A DNA stretch of 64,000 bases from positions 2,480,001-2,544,000 of the forward strand of contig NZ_OU963893.1 of assembly GCF_918797525.1 (NCBI RefSeq), given 5' to 3'. Positions 15,915 to 25,750 of this stretch are shown here, piece by piece. The DNA comes from an unidentified bacterial endosymbiont. GTDB lineage: Bacteria > Pseudomonadota > Gammaproteobacteria > Enterobacterales > Enterobacteriaceae. Below the pieces are notes generated by a model. It had not been told where the DNA came from. It saw nothing but the letters and a program-made list of their open reading frames with translations, and did no database searches. The translations under genes and the position numbers were made by a program. Positions within the stretch are counted from its first letter, which is position 1. Each line of letters opens with the position of its first letter.

Positions 15915-16880
15915 TCACCTTGCACACTGACGCTGTTGCTTCATGGCATACATTTTTTCATCTGCATCTTTTAGCCACTGCTGCATATCATCGCCGTTAT
16001 GATCGAATTCGCTCAGCCCCCAGGAGAAGGATAACGTCCACGGATGCAGCTTCCGCGCGTTGTAGGCTTCAACCTGCTCGGCAAGGTGCTGCATCGCAAT
16101 CCATGCCCCCTGCTCATGGGTATCGGCAAACAGCACGGCAAACTCGTCACCGCCAAAGCGCACCAGCAGATCGGCCTCACGAAAGGAGGATCGCATCAGT
16201 GTGGCCATCGCCTTAAGCGCATTGTCGCCCTCTTCATGGCCGTAACGGTCGTTGATCTCCTTGAAACGATCAAGGTCGAGCCAGCCCAGCGTTAACGGCT
16301 CGGCGCGACGTCTGGCGACGGAAAGCGTGAACCGGACAAACTGATTAAAGCCCCGACGATTAAATAAACCGGTGAGTTCATCCGTGGTTGCGGCACTGAC
16401 GGCGGCAAATTCATCTTCTACCAGTGCGCCAAGGTCGTCTAACACCGCAAGATCGCCGGGTGAAAACTCACGCGGTGCGTAGTCTATAACGCATAAAGAC
16501 CCCACGCTCGCGCCATCCCTTAAGCGCAAGGGAATACCTGCATAAAAACGGATCCCAGGCTTACCCACCACCAGCGGATTATCAACAAAACGCGGATCCT
16601 GTTGCGTGTCCCCCACCACCAGCGGAGCGTGGCTCAGGATTACATGACCACAGAATGAGATGTCACGAGGAAGGGTGTCAGGCCCCTGCCCGCTAACGGA
16701 TTTCATTATCAGAGAATGTTCCTCGACGAGGTTAACCATCGCCAGCGGCACCCCAAAGAAGCGTTTTGCCAGTCGCGTAAGGCGATCGAACGCCGGGGAA
16801 CGTTCAATCTCTAAGAGTCCAGACTCACGCAGCGAGTTCAGACGTTCCAGTTCATTTTCAGGGGTAGCGGGTGCTTTCAT
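15915..16880 (-). CDS. GAF-GGDEF diguanylate cyclase
   Basis: 321 residues: a GAF sensor domain at about 20-160 (with Ser-Phe-Cys-Gly-His, a motif of this sensor group) joined to a GGDEF domain at about 165-318. The active-site loop is Gly-Gly-Asp-Glu-Phe (243-247) and the inhibitory RxxD site Arg-Glu-Ala-Asp (234-237) lies the standard five residues before it, so it should make cyclic di-GMP with product inhibition. No membrane segments. It lies between uxaB and dgcF, where K-12 has no such gene. Confidence 0.9.
   Translation of the reverse strand: MKAPATPENELERLNSLRESGLLEIERSPAFDRLTRLAKRFFGVPLAMVNLVEEHSLIMKSVSGQGPDTLPRDISFCGHVILSHAPLVVGDTQQDPRFVDNPLVVGKPGIRFYAGIPLRLRDGASVGSLCVIDYAPREFSPGDLAVLDDLGALVEDEFAAVSAATTDELTGLFNRRGFNQFVRFTLSVARRRAEPLTLGWLDLDRFKEINDRYGHEEGDNALKAMATLMRSSFREADLLVRFGGDEFAVLFADTHEQGAWIAMQHLAEQVEAYNARKLHPWTLSFSWGLSEFDHNGDDMQQWLKDADEKMYAMKQQRQCAR
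16684..16691 (-). other. KOPS-like octamer
   Basis: CCCTGCCC on the plus strand is GGGCAGGG on the minus strand. It lies right of dif and points back to it, the expected polarity. Confidence 0.4.
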
Positions 16881-16961
16881 AACGTCTCCTGACGCATAGC
16901 ATTACTAAAAGCGTAGCTTAAACAGAAACATTGTCATCCGGTTCTCATTATCGTGATCCGC

Positions 16962-18377
16962 TCAAGCTTGCTCGTCCGGGAAATGAGCGCTGGTGCGATT
17001 ACGCCCCGCTTTTTTCGAACGATAAAGGTGGTCGTCCGCTTCGGCCAGAAGCTTATTGAACACCTCTGTCAGCTGTCGCGCCCCTGGTCTTCCACTTCCC
17101 AGGCCAATACTGACGGTCAGAAATAGCGTTTGCTGTCGCCAGGTGAACGGATGATGAGCAATAGTGACTCTAATACGTTCCGCCAGTTCGACGCCATGCT
17201 TCGCGTCTTCGCTATACACGACAACGGCGAACTCCTCGCCCCCCATCCGCGCGACCAGCCCGTCCTCCCCGACAACGTTCCGCACCTGCCGGGCAAATAC
17301 GGCCAACACACGGTCTCCGCACTCGTGTCCATAGTTATCGTTAATGTTTTTAAAGTAATCGATATCCAGCAGCATGACGGTCAGGTAGCGTGAATGCCGA
17401 TGTGTCTCTTCTTCTTTAAGCGCTTCATAAAGCCCGGAGCGGGAGTAAACCTGAGTCAGAAAATCATAATCCGCGCGCAACGAGACCTGTTGTATCAGGG
17501 AATTAATGGCCGCCATGCTAACGGAAACCATGATCGGGCAAATGGCCATCGTGGCAATACCGAGCCGGGCTGAGAACATCATCGGCGTCGACAGCGGCGC
17601 AGCCACGGCGATATTAATAATGCCGTTCGCCACCAGAATTACCTCCGCCGCGCCGGTGATAAAGGTCAGCAGACAGGTTGCCGGCAGGGAATAACGCACC
17701 GCACACCAGATAAGCGCGGGCAGTGGGAAGGCCAGACTCCCTGCCCCGCCAATCACCACAGACGCCATGACCGATACGATCAGCGCCAGCACCGGCAATA
17801 ACCGTTCAGGACGCAAACGAATCTGCTTAACGGGTACGCTCACTGTCAGCATACAGGGCACGATGAGTACACCGGTCGAAAACTGTTCGCTAAACCAGTC
17901 GGCAAACAGCGGCCAGAAGGTTTGACTGTCAATACCCACTGAGCCAACCGCTCCGAGTAAGGCGCACAGCAGTGCAGCAATCAGGCAGTAATTAAACAGC
18001 CGTAGCGCATTAAGCGGATCGGGGGTTTTCTTCAGCATTCGCTTATCGCGTAGCACCAGCAGCGCGACCGTGACGATAAAAACCATATTTGACAGGTTAA
18101 TGATAAGCGAAGCCATACCCCAACTGGTGGTCACTACGTCGTATACCAGCATCGCGACATAAGATACCGCGTAATAATGAATACGGTTCAGATACGCATA
18201 GCGGGCAAACACGCCAGCCATCACGCCATTTAGCGGCCAGAACAGGGATAACGCTTCAACCAGACGTAATTCCGCCCCCACAAAATAAAAAAAGGTAGTG
18301 AGGATAAAAATACCCGCCGCATTCCGCAGCGGGTTTTCTGCCTGAAAAAGCCTGAAAGTTAAGAGAGCAGGATGCAT
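16962..18377 (-). CDS. dgcF: Diguanylate cyclase DgcF (MASE1-like membrane domain plus GGDEF)
   Basis: 471 residues, close to full-length E. coli DgcF (YneF). Eight or so hydrophobic helices occupy residues 15-300, including the Trp-Pro-Leu-Asn-Gly-Val-Met-Ala-Gly-Val-Phe motif of MASE1-type sensors. A GGDEF domain follows with Gly-Gly-Glu-Glu-Phe at 379-383; Glu in the third place is an active variant. The RxxD inhibitory site is absent. It is predicted to synthesise cyclic di-GMP at the inner membrane in response to an unknown signal. In K-12 yneG separates it from glsB; yneG is missing here. Confidence 0.95.
   Translation of the reverse strand: MHPALLTFRLFQAENPLRNAAGIFILTTFFYFVGAELRLVEALSLFWPLNGVMAGVFARYAYLNRIHYYAVSYVAMLVYDVVTTSWGMASLIINLSNMVFIVTVALLVLRDKRMLKKTPDPLNALRLFNYCLIAALLCALLGAVGSVGIDSQTFWPLFADWFSEQFSTGVLIVPCMLTVSVPVKQIRLRPERLLPVLALIVSVMASVVIGGAGSLAFPLPALIWCAVRYSLPATCLLTFITGAAEVILVANGIINIAVAAPLSTPMMFSARLGIATMAICPIMVSVSMAAINSLIQQVSLRADYDFLTQVYSRSGLYEALKEEETHRHSRYLTVMLLDIDYFKNINDNYGHECGDRVLAVFARQVRNVVGEDGLVARMGGEEFAVVVYSEDAKHGVELAERIRVTIAHHPFTWRQQTLFLTVSIGLGSGRPGARQLTEVFNKLLAEADDHLYRSKKAGRNRTSAHFPDEQA
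17739..17746 (-). other. KOPS-like octamer
   Basis: CCCTGCCC on the plus strand (GGGCAGGG on minus), again right of dif and pointing towards it. Confidence 0.4.
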
Positions 18378-18564
18378 TGAACATCAGTCCATATAATGAC
18401 TTACGGCAAGAATTTACGGTCGTCAGCATGAAGGAGAATGACTTGACGTCTATCTATAGCACATAAACGACAGGAGCATAACTCGTCAAATTTAGGGGTT
18501 CATCTGCACTCCCAGCTAATGGTAGAGCGCGCCAGACGGGAAAAAAGGGATTCAAGCGATGACA

Positions 18565-19491
18565 TCAGTATACGGAACGCCCCAGGCGTTGGGTCAGTTG
18601 TTCAAGCACGGCCACACCGGCAAGTGAATTACCCGTCTCGTCCAGTTCCGGACTCCAGACGGCAATCGCCATCTCATGCGGCACAATCGCCACTACGCCG
18701 CCGCCGACACCCGATTTAGCCGGAAGGCCTACCCGCCAGGCGAATTCTCCGGCGTTCTGATACATTCCGCTGGTCGCCATCAGGGCGTTCACCTGCCGGG
18801 CCTGCATTGGGGAGACCACCTCCTCGGCAAGATGCGGGGCATATCCCTGATGCGCCAGAAACAGAAACGTCTGCGCCAGCTCAACGCAATTCATTTTCAG
18901 CGCACAGTAATGAAAGTAATTTTGCAATACAGTCGCCACGTCATTATGGAAATTGCCGAAGGATTTCATCAGCCAGGCGATGGCCGCATTGCGCGCAGAG
19001 TGTTCAAACTCCGAACGCGCGACGACGGGATCGTAGGCAATATCCGTAATTCCGGAAAGCTGACGTACGATTTCGAGCATCCGCTGGCGCGGTGCGCTAA
19101 GACGGCTTTGCAGCATATCGCACACCACCAGCGCCCCGGCATTGATGAACGGATTGCGCGGCTTCCCCTGCTCGATTTCGAGCTGCAGGAGCGAGTTAAA
19201 CGGCTGGCCGGAAGGATCTTTGCCCACGCGCTGCCAGATCTCCTCCTCTTCGTAGTGACGCATCGCAGCGACCAGACTCAGCACTTTGGAAATGGACTGT
19301 ATTGAGAAACGCTCTGTGGCGTCACCGGCCTGATAGCGTTGTCCGTCCAGAGTACAAATGGCAATGCCAAGCTTGTTCCCGCTAACCGAAGCGAGCGCCG
19401 GAATATAGTCGGCAACTTTACCTTTCCCGAGTAATGGACGAACCTGCGCCAGAATCTCGTCCAGCATCTCATTATGGATGACCGCAGCCAC
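18565..19491 (-). CDS. glsB: Glutaminase B
   Basis: 308 residues, the E. coli GlsB (YneH) length, with high similarity. The serine-dependent beta-lactamase-like fold shows its Ser66-Ile-Ser-Lys69 catalytic pair, and the Asn-Pro-Phe-Ile-Asn-Ala-Gly-Ala and Ala-Lys-Ser-Gly-Val-Gly-Gly-Gly motifs are intact. It hydrolyses glutamine to glutamate and ammonia. In K-12 it is next to sad; here a chemoreceptor gene is inserted between them. Confidence 0.97.
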   Translation of the reverse strand: MAAVIHNEMLDEILAQVRPLLGKGKVADYIPALASVSGNKLGIAICTLDGQRYQAGDATERFSIQSISKVLSLVAAMRHYEEEEIWQRVGKDPSGQPFNSLLQLEIEQGKPRNPFINAGALVVCDMLQSRLSAPRQRMLEIVRQLSGITDIAYDPVVARSEFEHSARNAAIAWLMKSFGNFHNDVATVLQNYFHYCALKMNCVELAQTFLFLAHQGYAPHLAEEVVSPMQARQVNALMATSGMYQNAGEFAWRVGLPAKSGVGGGVVAIVPHEMAIAVWSPELDETGNSLAGVAVLEQLTQRLGRSVY

Positions 19492-19553
19492 ACTTTGCTC
19501 CTTGCCCTCAGGCTAAAACGGGCTGCGAGTATAACAGACGCTTATGACTTGCG

Positions 19554-21032
19554 TCAGGCGCTAAGACGAAAACGGGTAACAGCCTGCAGCAAGAGATCCG
19601 ATCCCTTAAGGAGGCGCGCCGAAGCGTGCGAGGCGTCGGATACCAGCACGTCAGTCTGACGAGAAACCTGATTCAGGGCCTCAAGCTGACGGGTCATCTG
19701 ATGGATACTCTCCCCCTGACTCAGGGTAGCCGTCGAAATATCATTCAGTAAACTGCTTAAATTCGCCACCAGCCCGGTGACCTGCTGAAGAGTGTGTTCA
19801 AGACGGTTAACCGCTTTCGAGCCATCTTCAATTCCCTGCAGGGAGTAATTAATCAGCTCCTGAATGGTCTGCGTTGAATGACTGCTCTTCCTGGCGAGCA
19901 GCCCCACTTCCCGGGCCACCACGGCAAACCCACGTCCCTGATTTCCCGCATGGGCAGCCTCAATCGCCGCATTCAGCGCCAGAATGTTGGTCTGAAACGC
20001 CACGCTGTTGATAAGCGCCACGATGCCCTGCATTTCGGACGAGCGGTCAACGATCGCCCGCATGGATTCATTCACTCTAGACATCATTTGATCGCCGCCT
20101 GCGGCCGCCTGACGCGCAGACTGCTGATACAGCTTCTGGTTACCCTCTGCCAGAGAGCCAATGTTCTCTACCATCGAGGCGGTGGCATTGCTGACCTGCA
20201 TCACCAGTTGCTGAAGCCCGCGCTGCATGGTGATAATACTGTCATACAGCTGGCCGACCTCGCGGTTAAAACGGACAACCTCAGGAGGGGTGCCGGAAAG
20301 ATCGCCCGCAGCCAGCCGGTTAATGTGTGTAATCAAGCGGCGCAGCGGCGCGATCACCCACTTCGCCATACCGAACCACACCGCCATAGCAATGCCAAGC
20401 AACACAACCGGGGCGAGCAGGAACAGCGTTTGCAGGTAAGAGAGTTGTTCCATCAGCGAATGTCGTCCTTGCACTGCCTGTTTCTCGCGAAGCTGCTGAT
20501 AGCGCGCATAGTTGTCATTAAAGTCGGTCTGAAACGCCTGGGCGGGTACGGCAAAAAAGGCGTCGATGGCGTTGGTTTTGATAAGCCCCTCAGCCTGCTC
20601 GTTGATAGCGCCGTAGAAAAGCTGATAGCTGGCAATCAGCGCATCATCTTTTGGAGGATTCAGCGCCAGCCACGCATTCCAGTCCTGCTGCGAGGCATCC
20701 AGGGCTTTCTGCGCTTCATCCATCAGGCTATGCCAGCTTCCTTCAGACCCGGTCTCTTTATCCTGCATAAACCAGACACCAGAGCGGTTAAGCAGGTCGC
20801 TTGCCGCCAGCAGCGACACGCGCGCCATCTCCAGCTTACTCTTCTGCTGGTAGGCCAGTTGATTATGCTGTTCATTACGCTGAGCGTCTTTCAGGGAGGC
20901 AGTCAGCAGAAAGGAGGAGGAAAGCTGCAACGCGCAGAACAGCCCGATAATACAAAAGATAGCGGCCAGCAGATCAAACTGACGCGGGAGGATGCGCTGC
21001 GCACTACGGCGAAAAATTTGCGTTAGGTTCAT
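19554..21032 (-). CDS. Methyl-accepting chemotaxis protein
   Basis: 492 residues from ATG 21032 (longer in-frame openings exist, but this ATG begins a normal cytoplasmic N-tail). A first membrane helix at about 20-45, a periplasmic four-helix-bundle-type ligand domain, a second helix near 205-225, a HAMP domain, and a signalling domain with the hairpin tip containing Phe-Gln-Thr-Asn-Ile-Leu-Ala-Leu-Asn-Ala-Ala-Ile-Glu-Ala-Ala. The tip carries Gly-Asn-Gln-Gly-Arg-Gly-Phe where Gly-Glu-Gln is usual. No C-terminal CheR-docking pentapeptide, so adaptation must rely on other receptors. It interrupts the K-12 order glsB-sad. Ligand unknown. Confidence 0.93.
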   Translation of the reverse strand: MNLTQIFRRSAQRILPRQFDLLAAIFCIIGLFCALQLSSSFLLTASLKDAQRNEQHNQLAYQQKSKLEMARVSLLAASDLLNRSGVWFMQDKETGSEGSWHSLMDEAQKALDASQQDWNAWLALNPPKDDALIASYQLFYGAINEQAEGLIKTNAIDAFFAVPAQAFQTDFNDNYARYQQLREKQAVQGRHSLMEQLSYLQTLFLLAPVVLLGIAMAVWFGMAKWVIAPLRRLITHINRLAAGDLSGTPPEVVRFNREVGQLYDSIITMQRGLQQLVMQVSNATASMVENIGSLAEGNQKLYQQSARQAAAGGDQMMSRVNESMRAIVDRSSEMQGIVALINSVAFQTNILALNAAIEAAHAGNQGRGFAVVAREVGLLARKSSHSTQTIQELINYSLQGIEDGSKAVNRLEHTLQQVTGLVANLSSLLNDISTATLSQGESIHQMTRQLEALNQVSRQTDVLVSDASHASARLLKGSDLLLQAVTRFRLSA

Positions 21033-21138
21033 AATTTTCTTCAGTAACAATGCGTTAGACGCTCGCGAGTCTACGAAACGAAAATGACAGAACCATTGCA
21101 GAAAAATGACAGGGGCAGTCATTGCCGCCCCGTTAACG

Positions 21139-22527
21139 TTACACCCGGTTTTTCCACACCGTCTGCACATTACAGAATTCGTGCAAACCAAAGTGTGAAA
21201 GCTCACGCCCGAAGCCGCTTTTTTTCACGCCGCCAAACGCAACGCGTGCATCACTGGCGCTGTAGCCATTAATAAACACCCCACCACACTCCAGCTCACG
21301 GGAGAATTTTTCCGTAAGCGCAGCGTCTGCGCTAAACACCGTGGCAGATAAACCAAAATCACTGTCGTTAGCCAACTGCAGGGCATGATCCGCATCCTTA
21401 GCCACGGTAATTGCCGCAACCGGGCCGAACAGCTCCTGACGGAACGCCGTCATATCCGCTGTTACATTACCGAGCACAGTTGGGGCGTAATAGTTCCCTG
21501 CTCCGGAAATTTTCTCACCGCCCAACAGCAGCGTGGCGCCTTCTGCAAGCGTAGCCTGTACCTGCTGGTGCAGCTCATCGCGCAGATCGTAGCGGGCCAT
21601 TGGGCCAAGACAGGTTTGGTCTTGCTCCGGCGCGCCCATCTTCAGGCCAGCCGTCGCCTCGACGAAACGTCGGGTGAAGGCGTCAGCAATGCGCTCCTCG
21701 ACAATAAAGCGTTTTGCCGCCGCGCAAACCTGGCCGGTATTCTGATAACGCCCTGCCACTGCCGCCTTCACGGCCAGATCCAGATCGGCATCATTCAGGA
21801 CGATAAACGGATCGGCGCCGCCCAGCTCAAGTACGCACTTTTTGAGTGCCGCCCCCGCCTGGGCGCCGATGGCCGCCCCGGCTCGCACGCTGCCGGTCAC
21901 GGTAATGGCCGCGATACGACGATCGTTTATCGCCTGGCTTACGCCGTCGTTAGTGGCATTTACCCAGCCAAACACGCCCTCAGGGAAACCGGTGTCAGCA
22001 AAAATCTGCGCGATAAGCGCTGCTGAACCCAGGACGTTGGGGGAATGTTTAAGCAGATAGCTGTTACCCGCCAGCAGGATGGGGACTGCGCCGCGCAGCA
22101 CCTGCCAGAGCGGAAAGTTCCACGGCATTACCGCCAGAATCGGCCCCAGCGGACGGTACTCAATCACCGCGTTGTGGTTTTCTACAAGCGTGGGTTCGCT
22201 GTTCAGCATGGCCGGGCCATAGTCGGCGTACCAGTCGCACAGACTGGCAGATTTGCTGACTTCAGCACGCGCCTGAGCAATGGGCTTGCCCATTTCGCGC
22301 GTCATCATTTGCGCCATCTCTTCAGCCCGATGACGCAGCGCCGTGCCGAGATCGCGAAGCTTCTGCGCACGGTCAGCCACGCTTGCGTTACGCCACTGGC
22401 GAAAACCGGTATCGGCCAGGCTAAGGGCCTGTTCAACGTCTTCGGATGTCGCCCAGGGGCAGGCGGCCAGCGTCTCGCCCGTCGCCGGGTTAACCGAAAA
22501 GGCATGGGTAGCAGATGAATAAGTCAT
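21139..22527 (-). CDS. sad: Succinate semialdehyde dehydrogenase Sad (NAD-dependent)
   Basis: 462 residues from ATG 22527, which has GGAG at a good distance and matches the length of E. coli Sad (YneI); the in-frame codon 12 bases upstream is not needed. The aldehyde-dehydrogenase fold is complete: Leu-Glu-Leu-Gly-Gly-Ala-Asp-Pro (catalytic Glu) and Asn-Thr-Gly-Gln-Val-Cys (nucleophile Cys). It oxidises succinate semialdehyde to succinate in GABA/putrescine breakdown. yneJ is divergent and encodes its probable LysR-type regulator; a palindrome lies between them. Confidence 0.96.
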   Translation of the reverse strand: MTYSSATHAFSVNPATGETLAACPWATSEDVEQALSLADTGFRQWRNASVADRAQKLRDLGTALRHRAEEMAQMMTREMGKPIAQARAEVSKSASLCDWYADYGPAMLNSEPTLVENHNAVIEYRPLGPILAVMPWNFPLWQVLRGAVPILLAGNSYLLKHSPNVLGSAALIAQIFADTGFPEGVFGWVNATNDGVSQAINDRRIAAITVTGSVRAGAAIGAQAGAALKKCVLELGGADPFIVLNDADLDLAVKAAVAGRYQNTGQVCAAAKRFIVEERIADAFTRRFVEATAGLKMGAPEQDQTCLGPMARYDLRDELHQQVQATLAEGATLLLGGEKISGAGNYYAPTVLGNVTADMTAFRQELFGPVAAITVAKDADHALQLANDSDFGLSATVFSADAALTEKFSRELECGGVFINGYSASDARVAFGGVKKSGFGRELSHFGLHEFCNVQTVWKNRV

Positions 22528-22586
22528 GATGTTCTCCACGTAATAACAGTTGCGTCAGTATGGAACACTCTGCTATTTCTTAAAAA

Positions 22587-22611
22587 TGAATAATACAAAC
22601 CATTTTATTCA
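22587..22611. promoter_or_regulatory. LysR-type palindrome between sad and yneJ
   Basis: TGAATAA and TTATTCA form 7-bp perfect arms around an 11-base spacer, the geometry of LysR-family sites. It lies 15 bases before yneJ and about 60 bases before sad, as expected for an autoregulated divergent pair. Confidence 0.45.
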
Positions 22612-22626
22612 CAAAAAGAGAATGGC

Positions 22627-23523
22627 ATGGATTTAACTCAGTTGGAAATGTTTAACGCGGTTGCACTCACCGGCAGCATCACCCAGGCCGCGCAGAAAGT
22701 GCACCGCGTTCCGTCTAACCTGACGACCCGTATTCGCCAGCTCGAAGCCGATCTGGGCGTGGAGTTGTTTATTCGTGAGAACCAGCGCCTGAGGTTGTCT
22801 CCTGCCGGGCACAACTTTTTGCGCTACAGCAAGCAGATCCTTGCTCTGGTTGACGAAGCGCGAAGGGTCGTCGCCGGGGATGAGCCTCAGGGATTGTTTG
22901 CCCTCGGTGCGCTCGAGAGTACCGCCGCAGTGCGCATACCGGAAAGCCTGGCGCTGTTTAATCAACGCTATCCGCGCATTCAGTTCGCGCTCTCTACCGG
23001 GCCATCCGGCACGATGATCGACGGCGTGCTGGAGGGAACCCTGAGCGCGGCGTTTGTCGACGGGCCGCTATCACACCCGGCGCTGGAAGGTATGCCGGTT
23101 TACCGGGAAGAGATGGTGCTGGTCACGCCAGCCGGACACGCTAAAGTCTCGAAGGCCGCTCAGGTCAATGGCAGCGATGTCTACGCTTTTCGCGCCAACT
23201 GTTCGTATCGCCGACATCTGGAAAGCTGGTTCCATGCCGACAGGGCAACGCCCGGGCGCATTCATGAAATGGAGTCCTACCACGGAATGCTCGCCTGCGT
23301 GATTGCGGGGGCAGGCATTGCGCTGATGCCGCGCTCAATGCTGATGAGCATGCCGGGACACCATCAGGTAGAGGCGTGGCCGCTGGCGGAAAACTGGCGC
23401 TGGCTGACCACCTGGCTGGTATGGCGTCGCAAAGCGATGACCCGCCAGCTCGAAGCATTTATCGCGCTGCTAAATGAACGAGGCTCCCCGAATCAGGGGG
23501 CCTACGGCGGAGGCAACGCCTGA
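22627..23523 (+). CDS. yneJ: LysR-family regulator YneJ (PtrR)
   Basis: 298 residues, strongly similar to E. coli YneJ (293), with an N-terminal winged helix ([16 protein letters not shown]) and a C-terminal effector domain. E. coli YneJ controls the adjacent sad gene in putrescine/GABA utilisation. It is a few residues longer at the C-terminus (Gly-rich tail) than the K-12 protein. It is divergent from sad. Confidence 0.95.
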   Translation: MDLTQLEMFNAVALTGSITQAAQKVHRVPSNLTTRIRQLEADLGVELFIRENQRLRLSPAGHNFLRYSKQILALVDEARRVVAGDEPQGLFALGALESTAAVRIPESLALFNQRYPRIQFALSTGPSGTMIDGVLEGTLSAAFVDGPLSHPALEGMPVYREEMVLVTPAGHAKVSKAAQVNGSDVYAFRANCSYRRHLESWFHADRATPGRIHEMESYHGMLACVIAGAGIALMPRSMLMSMPGHHQVEAWPLAENWRWLTTWLVWRRKAMTRQLEAFIALLNERGSPNQGAYGGGNA

Positions 23524-23536
23524 CAGGCACGGGCAG

Positions 23537-24328
23537 CTAACGCAAAAAAATCCGCCCTTTCAGGTATAACGTCGCCTGGCCGCCAATTAACACCCGGTCG
23601 CCCTTTTGCTCGCAGCGTAAATCTCCGCCACGGGCGGACACCTGGCGGGCATTCATCTGCGTTTTGCCAAGCTTAACATGCCAGTATGGGATCAGCATGC
23701 TGTGGGCCGATCCCGTTACCGGATCTTCCGGTACACCTTCGCCGGGGCAGAAAAAACGGCTGACAAAATCGTATTGCTCGCCCGGGGCGGTGACACAAAC
23801 CATTTTATCCAGCGGGATCATCGCCGCGATATCCGGGGTTAACGCCTCCACCTGCCGCTGATTCTCCATCACCACCAGGTAATCCCGTCCGACACGCACC
23901 TCTTTCGCCGCATCAATGCCCAGCGCGCTGAAGAGCAGCGCCGGGGGATTGTCGACAGCCTCCGTTGACCAGGCCGGGAAATTTAACGTCAGCCAGTCGC
24001 CGTTACGCGTGACCTTAAGCTCGCCAACAAAGCGCGTCGAGAAAGTGATTTCAGTGTGCGGGTAATCCAGATATTCAAAAATGACATGGGACGCGGCCAG
24101 CGTCGCATGGCCGCAGAGGTTGATTTCATGGAGCGTGGTAAACCAGCGCAGCTCGAAGCCGGTGTCGGTACGCACGAAGAAGGCGGTTTCGGACTGGTTG
24201 TGCTGCTGAGCCATTTTGAGCAAGGTTTCGTCCGCAAGCCACTCTTCCAGCGGGCACACCGCGGCGGCATTACCGCCAAACACCCTGTCGCTAAACGCAT
24301 CAACCAGATAAAAATCAATCTCCTGCAT
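23537..24328 (-). CDS. PhzF-family isomerase/epimerase-like protein
   Basis: 263 residues from ATG 24328, preceded by GAGGG. PhzF features: the N-terminal Val-Asp-Ala-Phe-Ser-Asp-Arg-Val-Phe-Gly-Gly-Asn segment, the conserved Glu47 in Gln-Ser-Glu-Thr-Ala-Phe that acts as acid/base in PhzF, Cys-Gly-His-Ala-Thr, and Glu-Asp-Pro-Val-Thr-Gly-Ser-Ala. Family members isomerise small metabolites; the substrate here is unknown. It differs clearly from E. coli YddE. It occupies the place of yneK between yneJ and sotB. Confidence 0.88.
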   Translation of the reverse strand: MQEIDFYLVDAFSDRVFGGNAAAVCPLEEWLADETLLKMAQQHNQSETAFFVRTDTGFELRWFTTLHEINLCGHATLAASHVIFEYLDYPHTEITFSTRFVGELKVTRNGDWLTLNFPAWSTEAVDNPPALLFSALGIDAAKEVRVGRDYLVVMENQRQVEALTPDIAAMIPLDKMVCVTAPGEQYDFVSRFFCPGEGVPEDPVTGSAHSMLIPYWHVKLGKTQMNARQVSARGGDLRCEQKGDRVLIGGQATLYLKGRIFLR

Positions 24329-24504
24329 GGTTTTACCCTCTGTTTTTATTGTGCTGGTCTGTATATTCAGTGATAACAAAGTCTTTAGCTACCGTATTCA
24401 TCCGCTAATTTTTGCGATATCCATCACATAATGGTTGAGTTTTAGCCGTTTATCGCTTTAAGATCGCCTCCTCGTCTTTTACGCAACGAATCTACGACAT
24501 CCCT

Positions 24505-25702
24505 ATGACAACGAACACAGTTACCCGCAGGGTCGCGTGGCTACGCGTGGTCACTCTGGCTATTGCCGCGTTTATTTTTAATACCACTGAATTTGTTCCG
24601 GTTGGGCTGTTATCTGACATCGCCGGAAGTTTCCAGATGGAGACGGCTCAGGTTGGCATTATGCTGACCATTTATGCATGGGTAGTGGCGCTGATGTCAC
24701 TGCCCTTTATGCTGCTCACCAGCCAAATGGAGCGGCGCAAATTACTGATTGGCCTGTTCGTGGTGTTTATCGCCAGCCACGTGCTGTCGTTTATGGCGTG
24801 GAACTTTATGGTGCTGGTCATCAGCCGCGTAGGGATCGCCTTCGCCCACGCGGTGTTCTGGTCGATAACCGCATCCCTGGCCATCCGCCTTGCGCCTGCG
24901 GGGTAAACGTGCTCAGGCGCTGAGCCTGATTGCGACCGGAACGGCGCTGGCGATGGTGCTGGGCCTGCCGATCGGCCGTATCGTGGGGCAATACTTTGGC
25001 TGGCGCACCACCTTCTTTACTATCGGAATGGGCGCACTGGTTACGCTGTTATGTCTGATCAAATTACTGCCTACGCTGCCGAGCGAGCATTCTGGATCGC
25101 TGAAAAGCCTTCCGCTGTTGATACGTCGTCCGGCGCTGATGAGCATCTATCTGCTGACGGTAATTGTGGTTACCGCCCATTACACGGCTTACAGCTACAT
25201 TGAGCCATTTGTGCAGGTTGTGGCCGGCTTTAGCGCAAACTTTGCGACCCTCCTGCTGCTTATTCTCGGTGGCGCAGGCATCATCGGCAGTATTCTGTTT
25301 GGCAGGTTCGGCAACAAGCATGCCTCGACGCTGGTCAGCTGCGCTATTGGTCTGCTGCTGGCGTGCCTGCTGTTGTTGATGCCTGCCGCGGCCAGCGAAA
25401 GCCATCTGGCGATCCTTAGCCTGTTCTGGGGGGTGGCAATTATGATTATCGGGCTGGGTATGCAGGTCAAGGTGCTGGCCCTGGCGCCGGATGCGACGGA
25501 TGTCGCAATGTCACTGTTTTCCGGGATTTTCAACCTCGGAATTGGCGCGGGCGCGCTGGTGGGAAATCAAATCAGCCTGCACGTTTCAATGTCGGCGATA
25601 GGCTATCTCGGGGCGATCCCGGCGCTGGTGGCGCTTATCTGGTCAGTGCTTGTTTTTCGCAAATGGCCGGCCCCGATGGAAGAACAGGCGCATCGCGGAT
25701 AA
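24505..25702 (+). pseudogene. sotB: sotB (sugar/arabinose efflux, MFS), single-base frameshift
   Basis: Two overlapping frames together cover E. coli SotB (YdeA, 396 residues). The first (24505-24906) stops after residue 133 at Ala-Pro-Ala-Gly; the second continues from Lys-Arg-Ala-Gln-Ala-Leu to 25702. Removing one G from the GGGG run at 24900-24903 restores one 398-residue reading frame with all twelve helices. SotB exports arabinose and other sugars. No other lesion is visible, so this is either a very recent mutation, a phase-variable state or a sequencing error. Confidence 0.92.
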
Positions 25703-25712
25703 TGTGATGCGG

Positions 25713-25750
25713 TTTTTGCCCGACAGCGCTACGCTTGCCGGGCAAAAAAA
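25713..25750. terminator. Bidirectional terminator / REP-like hairpin between sotB and marC
   Basis: Ten-base arms TTTTTGCCCG / CGGGCAAAAA enclose an inner AGCG/CGCT pair. Both strands end in a T run, so it can terminate sotB and the convergent marC. The GCCGGGC-like core resembles REP elements. Confidence 0.8.

Noticed and set aside
19878..21026. 382-codon plus-strand open frame
   Set aside because: It lies wholly antisense to the chemoreceptor gene, whose domains are clearly recognisable; the frame has no family resemblance and arises from high GC and codon bias.
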